Below, in pieces: positions 8,562-17,920 of a stretch of DNA of 64,000 bases; position 1 is the first letter of the stretch; every line of letters begins with the position of its first letter. This stretch comes from Spirosoma radiotolerans (GTDB taxonomy: Bacteria > Bacteroidota > Bacteroidia > Cytophagales > Spirosomataceae), in NCBI RefSeq assembly GCF_000974425.1, contig NZ_CP010429.1:1612001-1676000 (forward strand), given 5' to 3'. The translations under genes were made by a program, and so were the position numbers. The notes beneath the pieces are model-generated. The model had not been told where the DNA came from. It was given only the letters and a program-made list of their open reading frames with translations, and did no database searches.

Positions 8562-9905
8562 GTGCGACTACTTGTCTGCTTTGCGATTCTTCTCTATTGT
8601 GGCCAGACCGCTTTTACCCAGCCACTGCAACCTATTGACAGTGTGTATGTCAGCCAACTGCTGGCTTTTTCTGCTAAAGCCAAACGTTTCACCAATCAGG
8701 TTTGGCCCGGCATGTCCATAGGGCCTGCCTGCATTTTCCGGCAAAATGGTCCTGCCTTTTTAATTAATCACCCCCGTCCTCCCGTTAATGCTACCTATCT
8801 GGGGGATAGCATTTATAGGCTTGAACAGGCTGACCTGGCCCTGGCCGGAACCGCTCAAACGGATATAAACGGCTATCTAACCGCTCACCATCATTACGAC
8901 CAGTCATTCTTTATTAGCCATAATCAGTTTTATGCTGAGTTATTTCATGAACTTCATCATGTCTACCAGCGAAATCATATCAAAACGATACAGTTTGATA
9001 ACCCGGCCATTTTATTAACCTACCCTGAGGATCACCGAAACGATGCCCTTAAGCAATACGAGAATGAATGCCTGTTAGCCATGGTACAAGGGCCCGCCGA
9101 GCAGTTTACCACAAATCTGAACCGATTCTTTAGTTGCCGAATGGCCAGAAAGAACATCATTGGTGAGAAGTATCTCAACTATGAGAAAAGTGTTGAGTCA
9201 GCCGAAGGACCCGCTACTTATTGTGAATATAAGTACATGCAGGCCTTTGGCCTTTCTCTGGCCGAAAAGCAATATATTGACAAGCGTTTCTTTTATACTC
9301 TTATTGAACCAAGCTACGGTCGGGAAGGCTTACGCAATAAGCACCTGTTAACTGGCATGCTTCAGTGCTTACTCTTATCCAGAACGGTCAAAAACTGGCA
9401 GTCAGCTTACTATCAGTCGGGCTTATCACTGAATGACTATTTCTTTACCAAGTTCATTCCTAAACAAATATCTCTTCCAGACTTGGCTACTTATCAAGCC
9501 AGAGCCACCTATTTCACCGCTTTAGTCAAAGAGAAACATACGCAACATTTGGCCGCCTTTCACCAGCAGGACGGGGTAAAAGTTACCTTGTTATTTAAAC
9601 GGGTACCCGACTTCCGGGGCTTTGATCCCATGCATGCCGAATCAATGAACGACAGCTTAACGCTTCATTCAACGCTGTTTAAAGTAGGCAAAAGCAACAA
9701 TCATTTGACGATTGTCGATCAGCCAGTTCTTTCGCTAACAAGAGACCAGATCTGGTTCGTCAAACAAGTCACTTTCTTTGTGCCTGCGAGTGCCGTGAGC
9801 TTTAACAACAATACCTTCACTTGCCAAACACAACAGGTTGCTGTTAGCTGGCAGTATCTAATGCACGAAAAAACCAGGGATGGCTATATCCTTATGGTAG
9901 AATGA
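8562..9905 (+). CDS. Secreted HExxH protein, putative zinc metallopeptidase
   Basis: A 447-aa exported protein beginning at a GTG codon with signal peptide MRLLVCFAILLYCGQTAF (cleavage near residue 18-20). Residues 129-133 read HELHH within FYAELFHELHHVYQRNH, a zincin-type HExxH helix that would place two His zinc ligands and a catalytic Glu. About 80 residues later, SVESAEGPATYCEYKYM (210-226) carries glutamates (Glu212, Glu215, Glu222) that could supply the third ligand, as in gluzincins. The C-terminal 110 residues are beta-rich. The family is not one I can name. The GTG start is supported because it precisely yields the signal peptide and no in-frame ATG precedes residue 51. Confidence 0.7.
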   Translation: MRLLVCFAILLYCGQTAFTQPLQPIDSVYVSQLLAFSAKAKRFTNQVWPGMSIGPACIFRQNGPAFLINHPRPPVNATYLGDSIYRLEQADLALAGTAQTDINGYLTAHHHYDQSFFISHNQFYAELFHELHHVYQRNHIKTIQFDNPAILLTYPEDHRNDALKQYENECLLAMVQGPAEQFTTNLNRFFSCRMARKNIIGEKYLNYEKSVESAEGPATYCEYKYMQAFGLSLAEKQYIDKRFFYTLIEPSYGREGLRNKHLLTGMLQCLLLSRTVKNWQSAYYQSGLSLNDYFFTKFIPKQISLPDLATYQARATYFTALVKEKHTQHLAAFHQQDGVKVTLLFKRVPDFRGFDPMHAESMNDSLTLHSTLFKVGKSNNHLTIVDQPVLSLTRDQIWFVKQVTFFVPASAVSFNNNTFTCQTQQVAVSWQYLMHEKTRDGYILMVE

Positions 9906-10026
9906 AAGGTCGCTGCCCCACCGTTTCCCTATTGAACTGGGTATCGAGTCAAGACGTGATCGAACAACCAAAACGGTTGGATTGACTTACCCCGTCACGC
10001 TTCAAGTACTGGAATAGGACTCAACC

Positions 10027-10764
10027 TCATAGTCGATCAAGCCGACCACCGTCGACGCGCACCGACGAGCCCTGAACAAAAGCAGCATCCTCCGATGCCA
10101 GGTAGGCAATCGTGGCCGCTACGTCTTCGGGTTTACCGACGTCTGCCCGGTCAATCGTTTCCGCACCTGATTTTACATTTGGATTGTCCCACAACATAGG
10201 AGTATCAACAGCGCCGGGTAAGACGGCATTGATACGCAGGCCTTTGGGTTTGCCTTCCAGCGCGGAGGAACGCGTCAGCGATAGGACTGCAGCCTTAGCC
10301 GCTGCGTAAGGAGCAACCAGGGGTTCGGTTTCAATGGCGTGGATACTGGCCACATTGACAATAGTACCACCGGGCTTCATATGCAGAAAGGCCTGTTTCG
10401 TGAAGTAAAACGCGCCCAGTAAATCTACGTTCAGAATGCGCAGCCAATCCTCGCCCGTTAATTCTTCCAGTGGTTTAAATTGCATGAGTCCGGCGTTGTT
10501 GACAACCACATCCAGCCGCCCAAATCGCGTTAGCGTACCGCTTACGGTGGCCTCAACCTGCGCTTCGATGGCTACGTTACAAACGCTCCCCCAAATGTCG
10601 GGTGCACCAGCTGATCTTACGTCTGGCAAGGCTTTATTGAGGTTATCCTGGTTCAGATCGGCTAAGACGATGCGGGCCCCTTCCGATGCCAGCCGTTTGG
10701 CTACGGCCAGTCCAATACCACTGGCACCACCCGTTATAATGGCTACTTTATCCTGAAATCGCAT
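10027..10764 (-). CDS. SDR-family NAD(P)-dependent oxidoreductase
   Basis: A 245-aa classical short-chain dehydrogenase. The cofactor motif TGGASGIG is at residues 11-18, NNAG at 89-92, and the catalytic residues are Ser140, Tyr153 and Lys157 (YAAAK). The C-terminal PGAVDTPML and SVRVDGGRL stretches are standard. It begins 6 nt after the stop of the GH1 gene, so the two almost certainly form an operon. A sugar or sugar-derivative substrate is a reasonable inference from that linkage but is not shown by the sequence. Confidence 0.9.
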   Translation of the reverse strand: MRFQDKVAIITGGASGIGLAVAKRLASEGARIVLADLNQDNLNKALPDVRSAGAPDIWGSVCNVAIEAQVEATVSGTLTRFGRLDVVVNNAGLMQFKPLEELTGEDWLRILNVDLLGAFYFTKQAFLHMKPGGTIVNVASIHAIETEPLVAPYAAAKAAVLSLTRSSALEGKPKGLRINAVLPGAVDTPMLWDNPNVKSGAETIDRADVGKPEDVAATIAYLASEDAAFVQGSSVRVDGGRLDRL

Positions 10765-10770
10765 AAGCTA

Positions 10771-12087
10771 CTAGTCAACTGTTTGGTTGGTTTTGGAGAC
10801 GGCATTCGCTCCATTCTGACGAGCCTGCTTGGCGTCGGTTTGTTTCTGATAGGCCCACGACTGGTTGCTCTCACTGGGCATCACAATCGGCACTTCCAAA
10901 CAAACACTCTGGGCCGGCAACACTTGTTTCCAGTCACTAATCAATTGCTTGTAGGCCTGACCGACCGGGCGAATCTGCCGGTTAAGGTCACACAGACCCA
11001 AAGGATTCACGTTGCCATTATTTTCACGCAGCGCCGAATCCCAGTCGACCTGATCGGTCAGAGAGTACCAGGTAAATCCAACCATTGGTACGCCATCGTT
11101 CCGTACCCGCAGAACGTTGGCCCACTCTTTCCAAAGCCAATTCACCGCTTCGTCCCCATTCGGTCCCTGCCACAAATTCGTTTCGGTATGCATGACGGGC
11201 AGTCGATACCGGTCATGGTATTGGCGCGTGATGACATGATAGCCAAATACCTCACCCGATGCCTGAGTCGTACCGTCAGCGGCCACCCGGTGTTCATTGG
11301 TCTGGTAATAATCATTACCCATGATGCAATACTGCTTGAGGTTATTACCCTGAAAGAAATGATACTCCTCTCGCGTCATGCCATTGTCCATCAGGTATTC
11401 GTACATCTCCGAATCGACCCGACGTCCATAGTTAAGATCAAGCGATAAGAAGCGTTTGGCATTCCTTATCTCAGCGGGCTTGATAGCCGCCGGATTTTGG
11501 GCATGGAAATACTCCGACGATTCGCTTTGGATAAAGAGCGCATCGGGCCTCACGTCCAAAATGGCGCTCATGGCCAAAACATTCGCCTTGACAATGTGCT
11601 TAAGCGCCGTAACAAAAGCGGTATCAGTACGGAGTTGCTCGTTCCACCAGCCATAGAGAGCTGAAAACTCAGCACAGATGTACATTTCGTTAACGGGGGT
11701 ATAGAGCTGAACCCAGGGAAACCGTTTGGCAAATGCGTGGGCATAGCCAGCAAAAAGAGCCGGGAAATCTGGATTCTGAAAATTGCCAATCCAATCGGGT
11801 ACACCAAAATGACACAGGTCAACAATGGGTACAATGTCGCGTTTGCGCAACTCACCAAACGTTAGGTCGGCAAACGACCAGTCGTATTTTCCTGGGCCTA
11901 TAAAGGTGGTATGAATAGGAGGCCCATAGCGCAGGAAGCGAATGCCCAGTTCTTCGACCAGGTCAAAATCAGTTTGCCAATGCTGATAATGGCCGCATTT
12001 TTCTAGTTCATCCTGGCGGTATTTTCCGGCCTGAATGGTTGGATTGCTATTTTCGATGCCCGTGGCAAACAGAAATTGAGTGACCAT
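10771..12087 (-). CDS. Family 1 glycoside hydrolase (beta-glycosidase type)
   Basis: A 438-aa GH1-like protein with a TIM-barrel layout. The acid/base motif is YTPVNEM (Asn133-Glu134) and the nucleophile is in MHTETNLW (Glu302). TWYSLTDQVDWDSAL (about 345-358) matches the aglycone-site end of GH1, which usually reads 'W-x-x-x-D'. There is no signal peptide, so it is probably cytoplasmic, and it is first in an operon with the SDR gene. Relatives act on beta-glucosides or beta-galactosides; the divergent sequence leaves the substrate open. The ATG at 12087 is the only good start. Confidence 0.85.
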   Translation of the reverse strand: MVTQFLFATGIENSNPTIQAGKYRQDELEKCGHYQHWQTDFDLVEELGIRFLRYGPPIHTTFIGPGKYDWSFADLTFGELRKRDIVPIVDLCHFGVPDWIGNFQNPDFPALFAGYAHAFAKRFPWVQLYTPVNEMYICAEFSALYGWWNEQLRTDTAFVTALKHIVKANVLAMSAILDVRPDALFIQSESSEYFHAQNPAAIKPAEIRNAKRFLSLDLNYGRRVDSEMYEYLMDNGMTREEYHFFQGNNLKQYCIMGNDYYQTNEHRVAADGTTQASGEVFGYHVITRQYHDRYRLPVMHTETNLWQGPNGDEAVNWLWKEWANVLRVRNDGVPMVGFTWYSLTDQVDWDSALRENNGNVNPLGLCDLNRQIRPVGQAYKQLISDWKQVLPAQSVCLEVPIVMPSESNQSWAYQKQTDAKQARQNGANAVSKTNQTVD

Positions 12088-12885
12088 ACTGTAGAAAACA
12101 GCGGTACAACCATTGAATCGGGTTACCGCTATGTAAGTGCTTAACCCGTTCTTATCGGCAGTGTTTACTAAATAGAATTAAGAGGAGATTAAGCCTGTTT
12201 TTTTGAGGCTTTATTCAGGAATTTATAAACTCGTCTAGTTTTGTTCCGTTAAGCTAATAGCCCTTTGGTTTTTAGACAAATCAAACTAAAACCATCCAGT
12301 AAAAGGCTTGTCATCTATAATTGATAGACCGTTTAAACGCCTAAAAATCATGACATTGCTGCCATTCGGGTCATTTACAAAAAACGTTTACGAAAAGGCT
12401 TGGCTAAATGGACGCTACTTGTTGCTCAGTGAGACCGCCTAACCTGCGCTATCACTGGCTGAAACCGTTCACGGAAAGGTTGCCTTTAATGAACGGGCAC
12501 TACATAAAGTACAAAATTTTGAAAAGGTCGGAGAACGTATGCTTTTTTGCCATAGCGGTATAATGCAAATTTCAGCGTAAATTTTGATTAGCTATTGGCA
12601 GGTAGCCAGCAATTCTGTTCACGCCTAAATGGAGTTTGTACCAGAGCTAACACACGGTCCTTTTTTAGAGAGTTTAGTGATATTGAGCTACCAAAACCTT
12701 TGGATGAGCATATAATCGTGTTGAGTGTCATCCCTAAATGCACCATTTCCTGCCCAAGATCGTACAGAAACTGTCCAGAAACGGACAGTAGTCCGTCGCA
12801 AAAAAGGCTATTGCTGAACTGAATAGCCTTTTTTGGGTTTGGCAGAGGATTTGTACGATAAAATATAAACTAATCAGGCAAGGGA
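12088..12885. other. Long intergenic region with a possible GNAT tail and a terminator
   Basis: About 800 bp separate the GH1 and PadR genes. A frame ending at 12580 (12482-12580) reads AFNERALHKVQNFEKVGERM, similar to the last strand and helix of GNAT acetyltransferases, and may be a gene remnant. A terminator-like hairpin sits at 12800-12834. The rest is AT-rich and shows nothing recognisable. Confidence 0.4.
12800..12834. terminator. Bidirectional terminator-like hairpin
   Basis: A perfect 13-bp stem, AAAAAAGGCTATT / AATAGCCTTTTTT, with loop GCTGAACTG ends in a T run on both strands. It stands 50 bp before the PadR start, apparently marking the end of a lost upstream unit. Confidence 0.7.
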
Positions 12886-13224
12886 ATGCGTCGAACGTAT
12901 CTGGGCGAGTTTGAAGAGGTGGTACTACTTATGGTAGCCATTCTGGATGGGGAAGGCTACGGGGTTACCGTCAGTCAGGCGCTGGAAGAACATACTGGGC
13001 GGGTCGTTACCTTCGGCACGGTGCATAACACGCTTATCCGGTTAGAAGAGAAAGGGTTTGTACAGTCTGAGCTGGGTGGTGCTACCGCCGAGCGAGGTGG
13101 TCGGCGAAAGCGGCTGTTCAGGATTACAGCGCTGGGTAGTCGGGCGTTGCAGGAGCTCCAGCAGTTACGTCAGGAGCTTTGGCAACTGCTACCACCCAAT
13201 ACCCTTCGACTTGGCAGCGTATGA
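12886..13224 (+). CDS. PadR-family transcriptional regulator
   Basis: A 112-aa PadR-type winged-helix repressor. The family core is visible: LGEFEEVVLLMVAILDGEGY (about 4-24), a recognition region GRVVTFGTVHNTLIRLEEKG (about 38-58), and the wing GGRRKRLFRITALG (about 70-84). The start ATG at 12886 follows an AGGG ribosome-binding stretch. Its stop overlaps the start of the permease gene (ATGA at 13221-13224), so the two are translationally coupled. In Bacteroidota such PadR genes commonly control the adjacent permease, probably in response to antimicrobials or cell-envelope stress. Confidence 0.9.
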   Translation: MRRTYLGEFEEVVLLMVAILDGEGYGVTVSQALEEHTGRVVTFGTVHNTLIRLEEKGFVQSELGGATAERGGRRKRLFRITALGSRALQELQQLRQELWQLLPPNTLRLGSV

Positions 13225-15887
13225 ATACTTCCCGATTACCGGAACCTAAACCGCAACCCCCGCGCTGGGCGCAGCAGCTGCTTCGGCGGCTGCACCCGAC
13301 TGAAACACTTGAAGAGGTGGAGGGGGATCTGGACGAGCTGTACGTATACTGGTACCGTAAGGCAGGCAAGACGCAGGCTACGTTGAGGTATCTGCTGAAT
13401 GTGGTCTCAGTGCTGCCGCCCTTTGTGCGCCGACGAGAACGAAAGTCAAGTGAATTCCCAACTCCAACAAATACGACGATGATCCGAAACTATCTCAAAA
13501 TTGCCTTTCGCAACCTGGTCAAAAACAAGGCCTATTCATTCATCAACATTGGCGGGCTGGCCGTGGGTATGGCCGTGGCTATGCTCATTGGGCTATGGAT
13601 TTATGATGAACTTTCGTTTAACACGTATCATGAGCATTACAGTCGAATTGCTCAGGTAAGGTCGTTTGAGTATGGTGAACAGGGGGTTGGGGTCAATTCC
13701 TCATTACAGTACCCCTTACTCCTGGAGCTAAAGAACAACTACAAAGCTCATTTCAAGCACATCGTAGCGGCATCTTGGGATGTAGACAATGTATTATCGA
13801 CCCCTGGAAAACAGCTCTCGAGAAATGGCTTGTTTATGGAAGCCGATGCGCCCGAAATGCTGACGCTAAAGATGGTTTACGGATCCCGAGCTGGCCTGAA
13901 AGATCCCCATTCTATTCTGCTTTCAGCCTCAACGGCCAACGCCCTTTTTGGGGATACAGATCCGGTGAATCAGGCTATTAAAATCAATAATAAGCTTGAT
14001 GTAAAGGTTACGGGGGTGTACGAGGATCTACCCCTGAATACACAGTTCAATCAAATTAAGTTTTTGGCTCCGTTTGACTTATGGGTGGCTGACAATCCCT
14101 GGATCAGAGAGCAGGCCATGACCGATTGGCAAAACCATTTTCTCAAAATTTACGCGGAGATAGCCCCCAATACCGATTTCGAAACCGTCTCGGCCACCGT
14201 CAAAAATGCCGAGATGAAAAATCTGGTAAACTTCCCAAAGGAAGCTAAACGCAAGGCTGAGGTCTTTCTGCTGCCCATGAGTGACTGGCATTTGCACAAC
14301 TATAAACGAGGGGTTGTCGATACCGGGCCCATGCAACAAATTCGCCTGATTGGTACGATTGGCGCTTTTGTCTTGCTGTTGGCCTGCATCAACTTCATGA
14401 ATTTAAGTACCGCCCGTTCGGAAAAACGGGCCAAAGAAGTCGGTGTTCGGAAATCGATGGGTTCGGTACGTCGTCAGTTGGTGAATCAGTTTTTTAGTGA
14501 GTCCTATTTGGTCGTTATGCTAGCCTTTGTGCTGGCGCTGGTTTTAGTCATGCTTTCGTTGCCGTGGTTCAATGATGTGTCGGCCAAGCAAATCGCTGTT
14601 CCCTGGCTGAATCACTGGTTCTGGCTGGCAAGTGTTGGGTTTATTGGCCTAACGGGGCTTCTGGCAGGTAGCTATCCTGCCCTGTATCTGTCTTCTTTTC
14701 AGGCGGTTAACGTCTTGAAGGGCACCTTTCGGGTAGGCCGTTTCGCGTCGATGCCCCGAAAAATTTTGGTGGTCGTGCAGTTCACGGTTTCCGTCGTGCT
14801 GATTGTCGGAACGATCATTGTCTATCGACAGATTCAATTTGCCAAAAACCGTCCGGTTGGCTACACGCGTGATGGCCTGTTGTTGGTGGCCATGAAATCC
14901 GGAGATTTTTATGGAAAGCATGACTTGCTGAGAAGCCAACTCCAACAAACCGGGGTTGTGTCAGACATGGCCGAGTCGACGGGAAAAGTGACTGAAGTAT
15001 GGTCGGGAAATGGTGGATTTACCTGGAATGGAAAAGATCCTACGTTCAACGATAGTTTTGGTACGTTGGTGGTAAGCCCCGAATTTGGAAAAACGGTAGG
15101 TTGGCAGTTTTTGAAAGGACGCGATTTCTCCCGACAATTTGTGTCGGATTCATCAGGTATAGTGATCAACGAAGCTGCCGCCCACTACATGGGATTAAAG
15201 AATCCGATTGGCGAAGCGATTAGCTGGAAATTTCAGGAACAGCCACTGAAGAATTATACGATTTTAGGCGTCATCAAAAATATGGTGATGGAGTCGCCCT
15301 ACGACCCAATCTTTCCTACAATTTTCATGATTAGAGGTCATACTGGTACCAATTATATCCATGTTAAAATCAATCCGGCTGTCAGTGTTCGTGAGGCCTT
15401 ACCCAAAATTGAAGCGGTATTTAAAAAGCTTATTCCAACTGCCCCCTTTGAATACAAATTTGCCGATCAGGAGTACGCCCGAAAATTTGCGGCCGAAGAA
15501 CGTATCGGCAATTTAGCTGCCATCGCTGCCGTTCTGGCTATCTTCATCTCCTGCCTTGGCCTATTCGGGTTGGCTTCATTCATGGCTGAGCAGCGCACCA
15601 AAGAGATTGGCATCCGTAAAGTATTAGGTGCCAGCGTGTCGAACCTGTGGGCCCTGCTTTCCAAAGACTTTGTCAAGCTGGTTATCATCGCCTTCGGCAT
15701 TGCCACGCCCATTTCGTACTATTTCCTTAATGACTGGCTTCAAAAATATACCTATCGCACCGAGCTATCGTGGTGGATTTTTGCCCTGTCAGGAGCAGGT
15801 GCGTTGATGATTACCCTGCTCACGGTGAGCTTCCAGAGTATCAAAGCCGCGCTGATGGACCCTGTAAAGAGTTTACGGAGCGAGTAA
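13221..15887 (+). CDS. ABC transporter permease with N-terminal permease-prefix domain (MacB/FtsX type)
   Basis: An 888-aa inner-membrane protein. Residues 1-90 form the soluble 'permease prefix' segment (PRWAQQLLRRLHPTETLEEV then GDLDELYVYWY) seen in Bacteroidota transporters paired with PadR. It is followed by MacB-type periplasmic domains and two FtsX permease blocks, with the characteristic ends LNLSTARSEKRAKEVGVRKSMG-like (about 393-414) and EQRTKEIGIRKVLGAS (about 793-808). Ten or so membrane helices are expected. I chose the ATG at 13221, overlapping the PadR stop, rather than the earlier frame-open ATG at 13179. The ATPase partner is not adjacent. Confidence 0.9.
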   Translation: MNTSRLPEPKPQPPRWAQQLLRRLHPTETLEEVEGDLDELYVYWYRKAGKTQATLRYLLNVVSVLPPFVRRRERKSSEFPTPTNTTMIRNYLKIAFRNLVKNKAYSFINIGGLAVGMAVAMLIGLWIYDELSFNTYHEHYSRIAQVRSFEYGEQGVGVNSSLQYPLLLELKNNYKAHFKHIVAASWDVDNVLSTPGKQLSRNGLFMEADAPEMLTLKMVYGSRAGLKDPHSILLSASTANALFGDTDPVNQAIKINNKLDVKVTGVYEDLPLNTQFNQIKFLAPFDLWVADNPWIREQAMTDWQNHFLKIYAEIAPNTDFETVSATVKNAEMKNLVNFPKEAKRKAEVFLLPMSDWHLHNYKRGVVDTGPMQQIRLIGTIGAFVLLLACINFMNLSTARSEKRAKEVGVRKSMGSVRRQLVNQFFSESYLVVMLAFVLALVLVMLSLPWFNDVSAKQIAVPWLNHWFWLASVGFIGLTGLLAGSYPALYLSSFQAVNVLKGTFRVGRFASMPRKILVVVQFTVSVVLIVGTIIVYRQIQFAKNRPVGYTRDGLLLVAMKSGDFYGKHDLLRSQLQQTGVVSDMAESTGKVTEVWSGNGGFTWNGKDPTFNDSFGTLVVSPEFGKTVGWQFLKGRDFSRQFVSDSSGIVINEAAAHYMGLKNPIGEAISWKFQEQPLKNYTILGVIKNMVMESPYDPIFPTIFMIRGHTGTNYIHVKINPAVSVREALPKIEAVFKKLIPTAPFEYKFADQEYARKFAAEERIGNLAAIAAVLAIFISCLGLFGLASFMAEQRTKEIGIRKVLGASVSNLWALLSKDFVKLVIIAFGIATPISYYFLNDWLQKYTYRTELSWWIFALSGAGALMITLLTVSFQSIKAALMDPVKSLRSE

Positions 15888-15907
15888 GGTGAAGGCATTC
15901 CGTTTTT

Positions 15908-15937
15908 AAACGCATCGATTCAATTTCGATGCGTTTT
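15908..15937 (+). terminator. Terminator of the PadR-permease operon
   Basis: The stem AAACGCATCGA / TCGATGCGTTT, loop TTCAATT, is followed by T residues about 20 bp after the permease stop. Confidence 0.8.
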
Positions 15938-16396
15938 TCTTTTCTAACTCACAAAATACCCGCACGAGCAGTCCCACGTTTTCCCAAGCCAACTATACTT
16001 TCTACATGAGGTCATTTCTAACTTTGACCAGCTCAACTGCCTGGCGGCCCGTTTCACTAATCAACCGAGCCGACGAGCCGTATCCTATTCTGAATCCATA
16101 GAGGCATATATAACCGGCCAGGCAGGGCCAAAACTTTACAAATGTGTGACCCTTCCGTTTGTAAAATTGATGGGGTATTGATTCCAATAAATACCGTCTA
16201 TATGGAAAAATGATTCGTGCCAACAATCCTAAAATTATTGTATTGTTAAGAATAGTAGGTTTATAAGATCATCCTGTTTTAATTCTAGCTTAAATACAAT
16301 TGGATGTTTTGATTAGTTTGTCCATGAAAAGGCTTATATAAATGAGCATTAACGTGTTATGAGCTATATAACACGTTCATTCTATATCCCAAATTG
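15938..16396. other. Intergenic region, about 460 bp
   Basis: An open frame on the minus strand at 16002-16226 has no homology I recognise and an implausible composition, so I do not call it. The rest is AT-rich leader for the GNAT gene, with a short hairpin (ATAACACGTT.. region near 16345-16375) of unknown role. Confidence 0.4.
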
Positions 16397-16930
16397 ATGA
16401 ACATACTCATTCGGCAAGAAACGCCAGCCGACTACAAAGCGGTTTCAAACTTGATTCAGGAGGCCTATCGTCAGGTGGCTTATAGTGACAAAAAAGAACA
16501 GCTGATGGTGGACCGATTGCGAAAATCGACTGCGTTTATACCTCAGCTTTCACTGGTGGCCCAATTGGATACCCATGAGTTGGTGGGCCATATTATGCTC
16601 ACTAAACTGCACATTCAAGACGGGCATCAACAATACCCAGGATTGGCTTTAGCTCCTTTATCCATTCCTCCAGCCTTTCAGCATCAAGGCATCGGTAGTC
16701 AATTAATTCGAGCCAGTCACAAAATTGCTAAAGCTCAAGGCTACAGGTATAGCGTGGTCCTGGGACATGCCACTTATTATCCTAAGTTTGGCTACGAACG
16801 ACTCAGTCAGTATCCGATTGAACTTCCGATTCGGGTAGCAGATGAAAACAGCATGATTAGGGCTTTAGCCGAAAACGGATTAGAAGGCGTGAAGGGACAG
16901 GTTGTTTATGCGAGCGAATTTTTTAGTTAG
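16397..16930 (+). CDS. GNAT-family N-acetyltransferase (YhbS-like)
   Basis: A 177-aa acetyltransferase using acetyl-CoA. Residues 3-12 (ILIRQETPAD) start the fold. The acetyl-CoA-binding loop is in the stretch from LAPLSIPPAFQHQGIGSQLI (about 91-110), where QHQGIG is the Q/R-x-x-G-x-G/A motif. VVLGHATYYPKFGYER (about 127-142) matches the YhbS subgroup. The annotated start is ATG 16397; a TTG one codon upstream is also in frame. It is monocistronic, at the left edge of the accessory region. The substrate is unknown. Confidence 0.88.
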   Translation: MNILIRQETPADYKAVSNLIQEAYRQVAYSDKKEQLMVDRLRKSTAFIPQLSLVAQLDTHELVGHIMLTKLHIQDGHQQYPGLALAPLSIPPAFQHQGIGSQLIRASHKIAKAQGYRYSVVLGHATYYPKFGYERLSQYPIELPIRVADENSMIRALAENGLEGVKGQVVYASEFFS

Positions 16931-17088
16931 CCGTTGTCCCAACGCTAAGGTTTATTACGAATCCATTTAAGCCGTTGAATAGGAAGGGTGTCAGTTTAAT
17001 CCCTCTTTTTTCTGTTACTCCTTGAATTTTTCTTTATCTGCCAACCTGGCAGCTTCTAGGCGGTAAACTCAATTTCCATTTCCATTAC

Positions 17089-17132
17089 TTTTGTCACAAG
17101 TCAAGAACGCTCGTTGTAGCCTTGTGACAAAA
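17089..17132. repeat. 12-bp inverted repeat upstream of the recombinase remnant
   Basis: TTTTGTCACAAG (17089-17100) and its exact complement CTTGTGACAAAA (17121-17132) are separated by 20 bp. It lies 40 bp upstream of a serine-recombinase pseudogene, a natural position for an operator or crossover (res-like) site. The spacing could also form a hairpin. Confidence 0.6.
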
Positions 17133-17171
17133 CTATTTTTTGTATACCATTTATAGTTTATAGGTGAATGC

Positions 17172-17823
17172 GTGGCTTACTACCAGGTGCCAACGCAAAA
17201 GCAGGGGAGAAGTGGGTTGGGATTCGATGCTCAGAAAGCAGGGATCGAAGCGTTTTGTGGCCAGCAGTTAATTGGAACATTTATAGAAATTGAATCGGGC
17301 GGTAAGACCAGCCGGAAAGAGCTGGCCAAAGCCATTGAACTATGTCAGAAAGAAAATGCCAAGCTGATTGCCTACCGGCTTGACCGGGTGCTATGGAATC
17401 TGGAAATTCTGGTCGCCTTACGATTAAACAAAGTCCTGTTTACCGCTCTGGATTGTCTCAATGATTCGGACATGATCATTAACATCAAAGCCGCCCTGGC
17501 TGAGGACGAGTTGCGCAAGATTTCCGAGCGGACTCGAGCTGCATTGCACCAAAAGAAGGCACGTGGCTTTACGTTAGGTAAAACTGAAAATTTTTGTGAC
17601 GAAGGCCGCCGAAAAGGAACGGCCGTTGGAAAAGAAGCTGCCAGAATTCACCCCGCTAATCAGCAAGCTGTCGAATTGATTCGGCCTCTACCAGCGCGAT
17701 AAACTAACGATGCGAGCGATTGCGGAACGACTCAATAAAACAGGCTTTCGGACTCGAACCGGCAAGTTGTTTCGAGCGGAATCGGTACGCCGTTTAATGA
17801 AGGAAGGGGTAGGGCTTGAATGA
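17172..17823 (+). pseudogene. Serine recombinase (resolvase/invertase) remnant, catalytic serine lost and frameshifted
   Basis: The reading frame 17172-17702 encodes a resolvase-type catalytic domain: AYYQVPTQKQGRSGLGFDAQ, FIEIESGG, AYRLDRVLWN, AALAEDELRKISERTRAALH. The first motif is normally Y-x-R-V-S-T; here Arg and the nucleophilic Ser are Gln and Pro. The LDRxSRN motif reads LDRVLWN. After residue 170 the frame breaks. The C-terminal helix-turn-helix continues in the +2 frame from about 17685 (GLYQRDKLTMRAIAERLNKT, then LFRAESVRRLMKEG) to a TGA at 17821-17823. Typical relatives are about 215-230 aa. With three substituted catalytic positions and a frameshift, it is almost surely inactive. 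Confidence 0.85.
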
Positions 17824-17920
17824 TGCCGGGTTTTAGGTCTACCAACCAAAACGGCCAACTCGTATAGGAGTTAGCCGGGTAAATCATGTGTGAAACAGGG
17901 AGCCGGATTAGCTTGCCAAG

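Noticed and set aside
10783-11448. 221-codon open frame on the plus strand
   Set aside because: Antisense to the GH1 gene, which carries both catalytic motifs; no motif in the antisense product.
12595-12822. 75-codon plus-strand frame before the PadR gene
   Set aside because: It runs into a strong terminator hairpin at 12800-12834 and shows no recognisable motif.
16002-16226. 74-codon minus-strand frame
   Set aside because: No family and no upstream signals; its composition is implausible.
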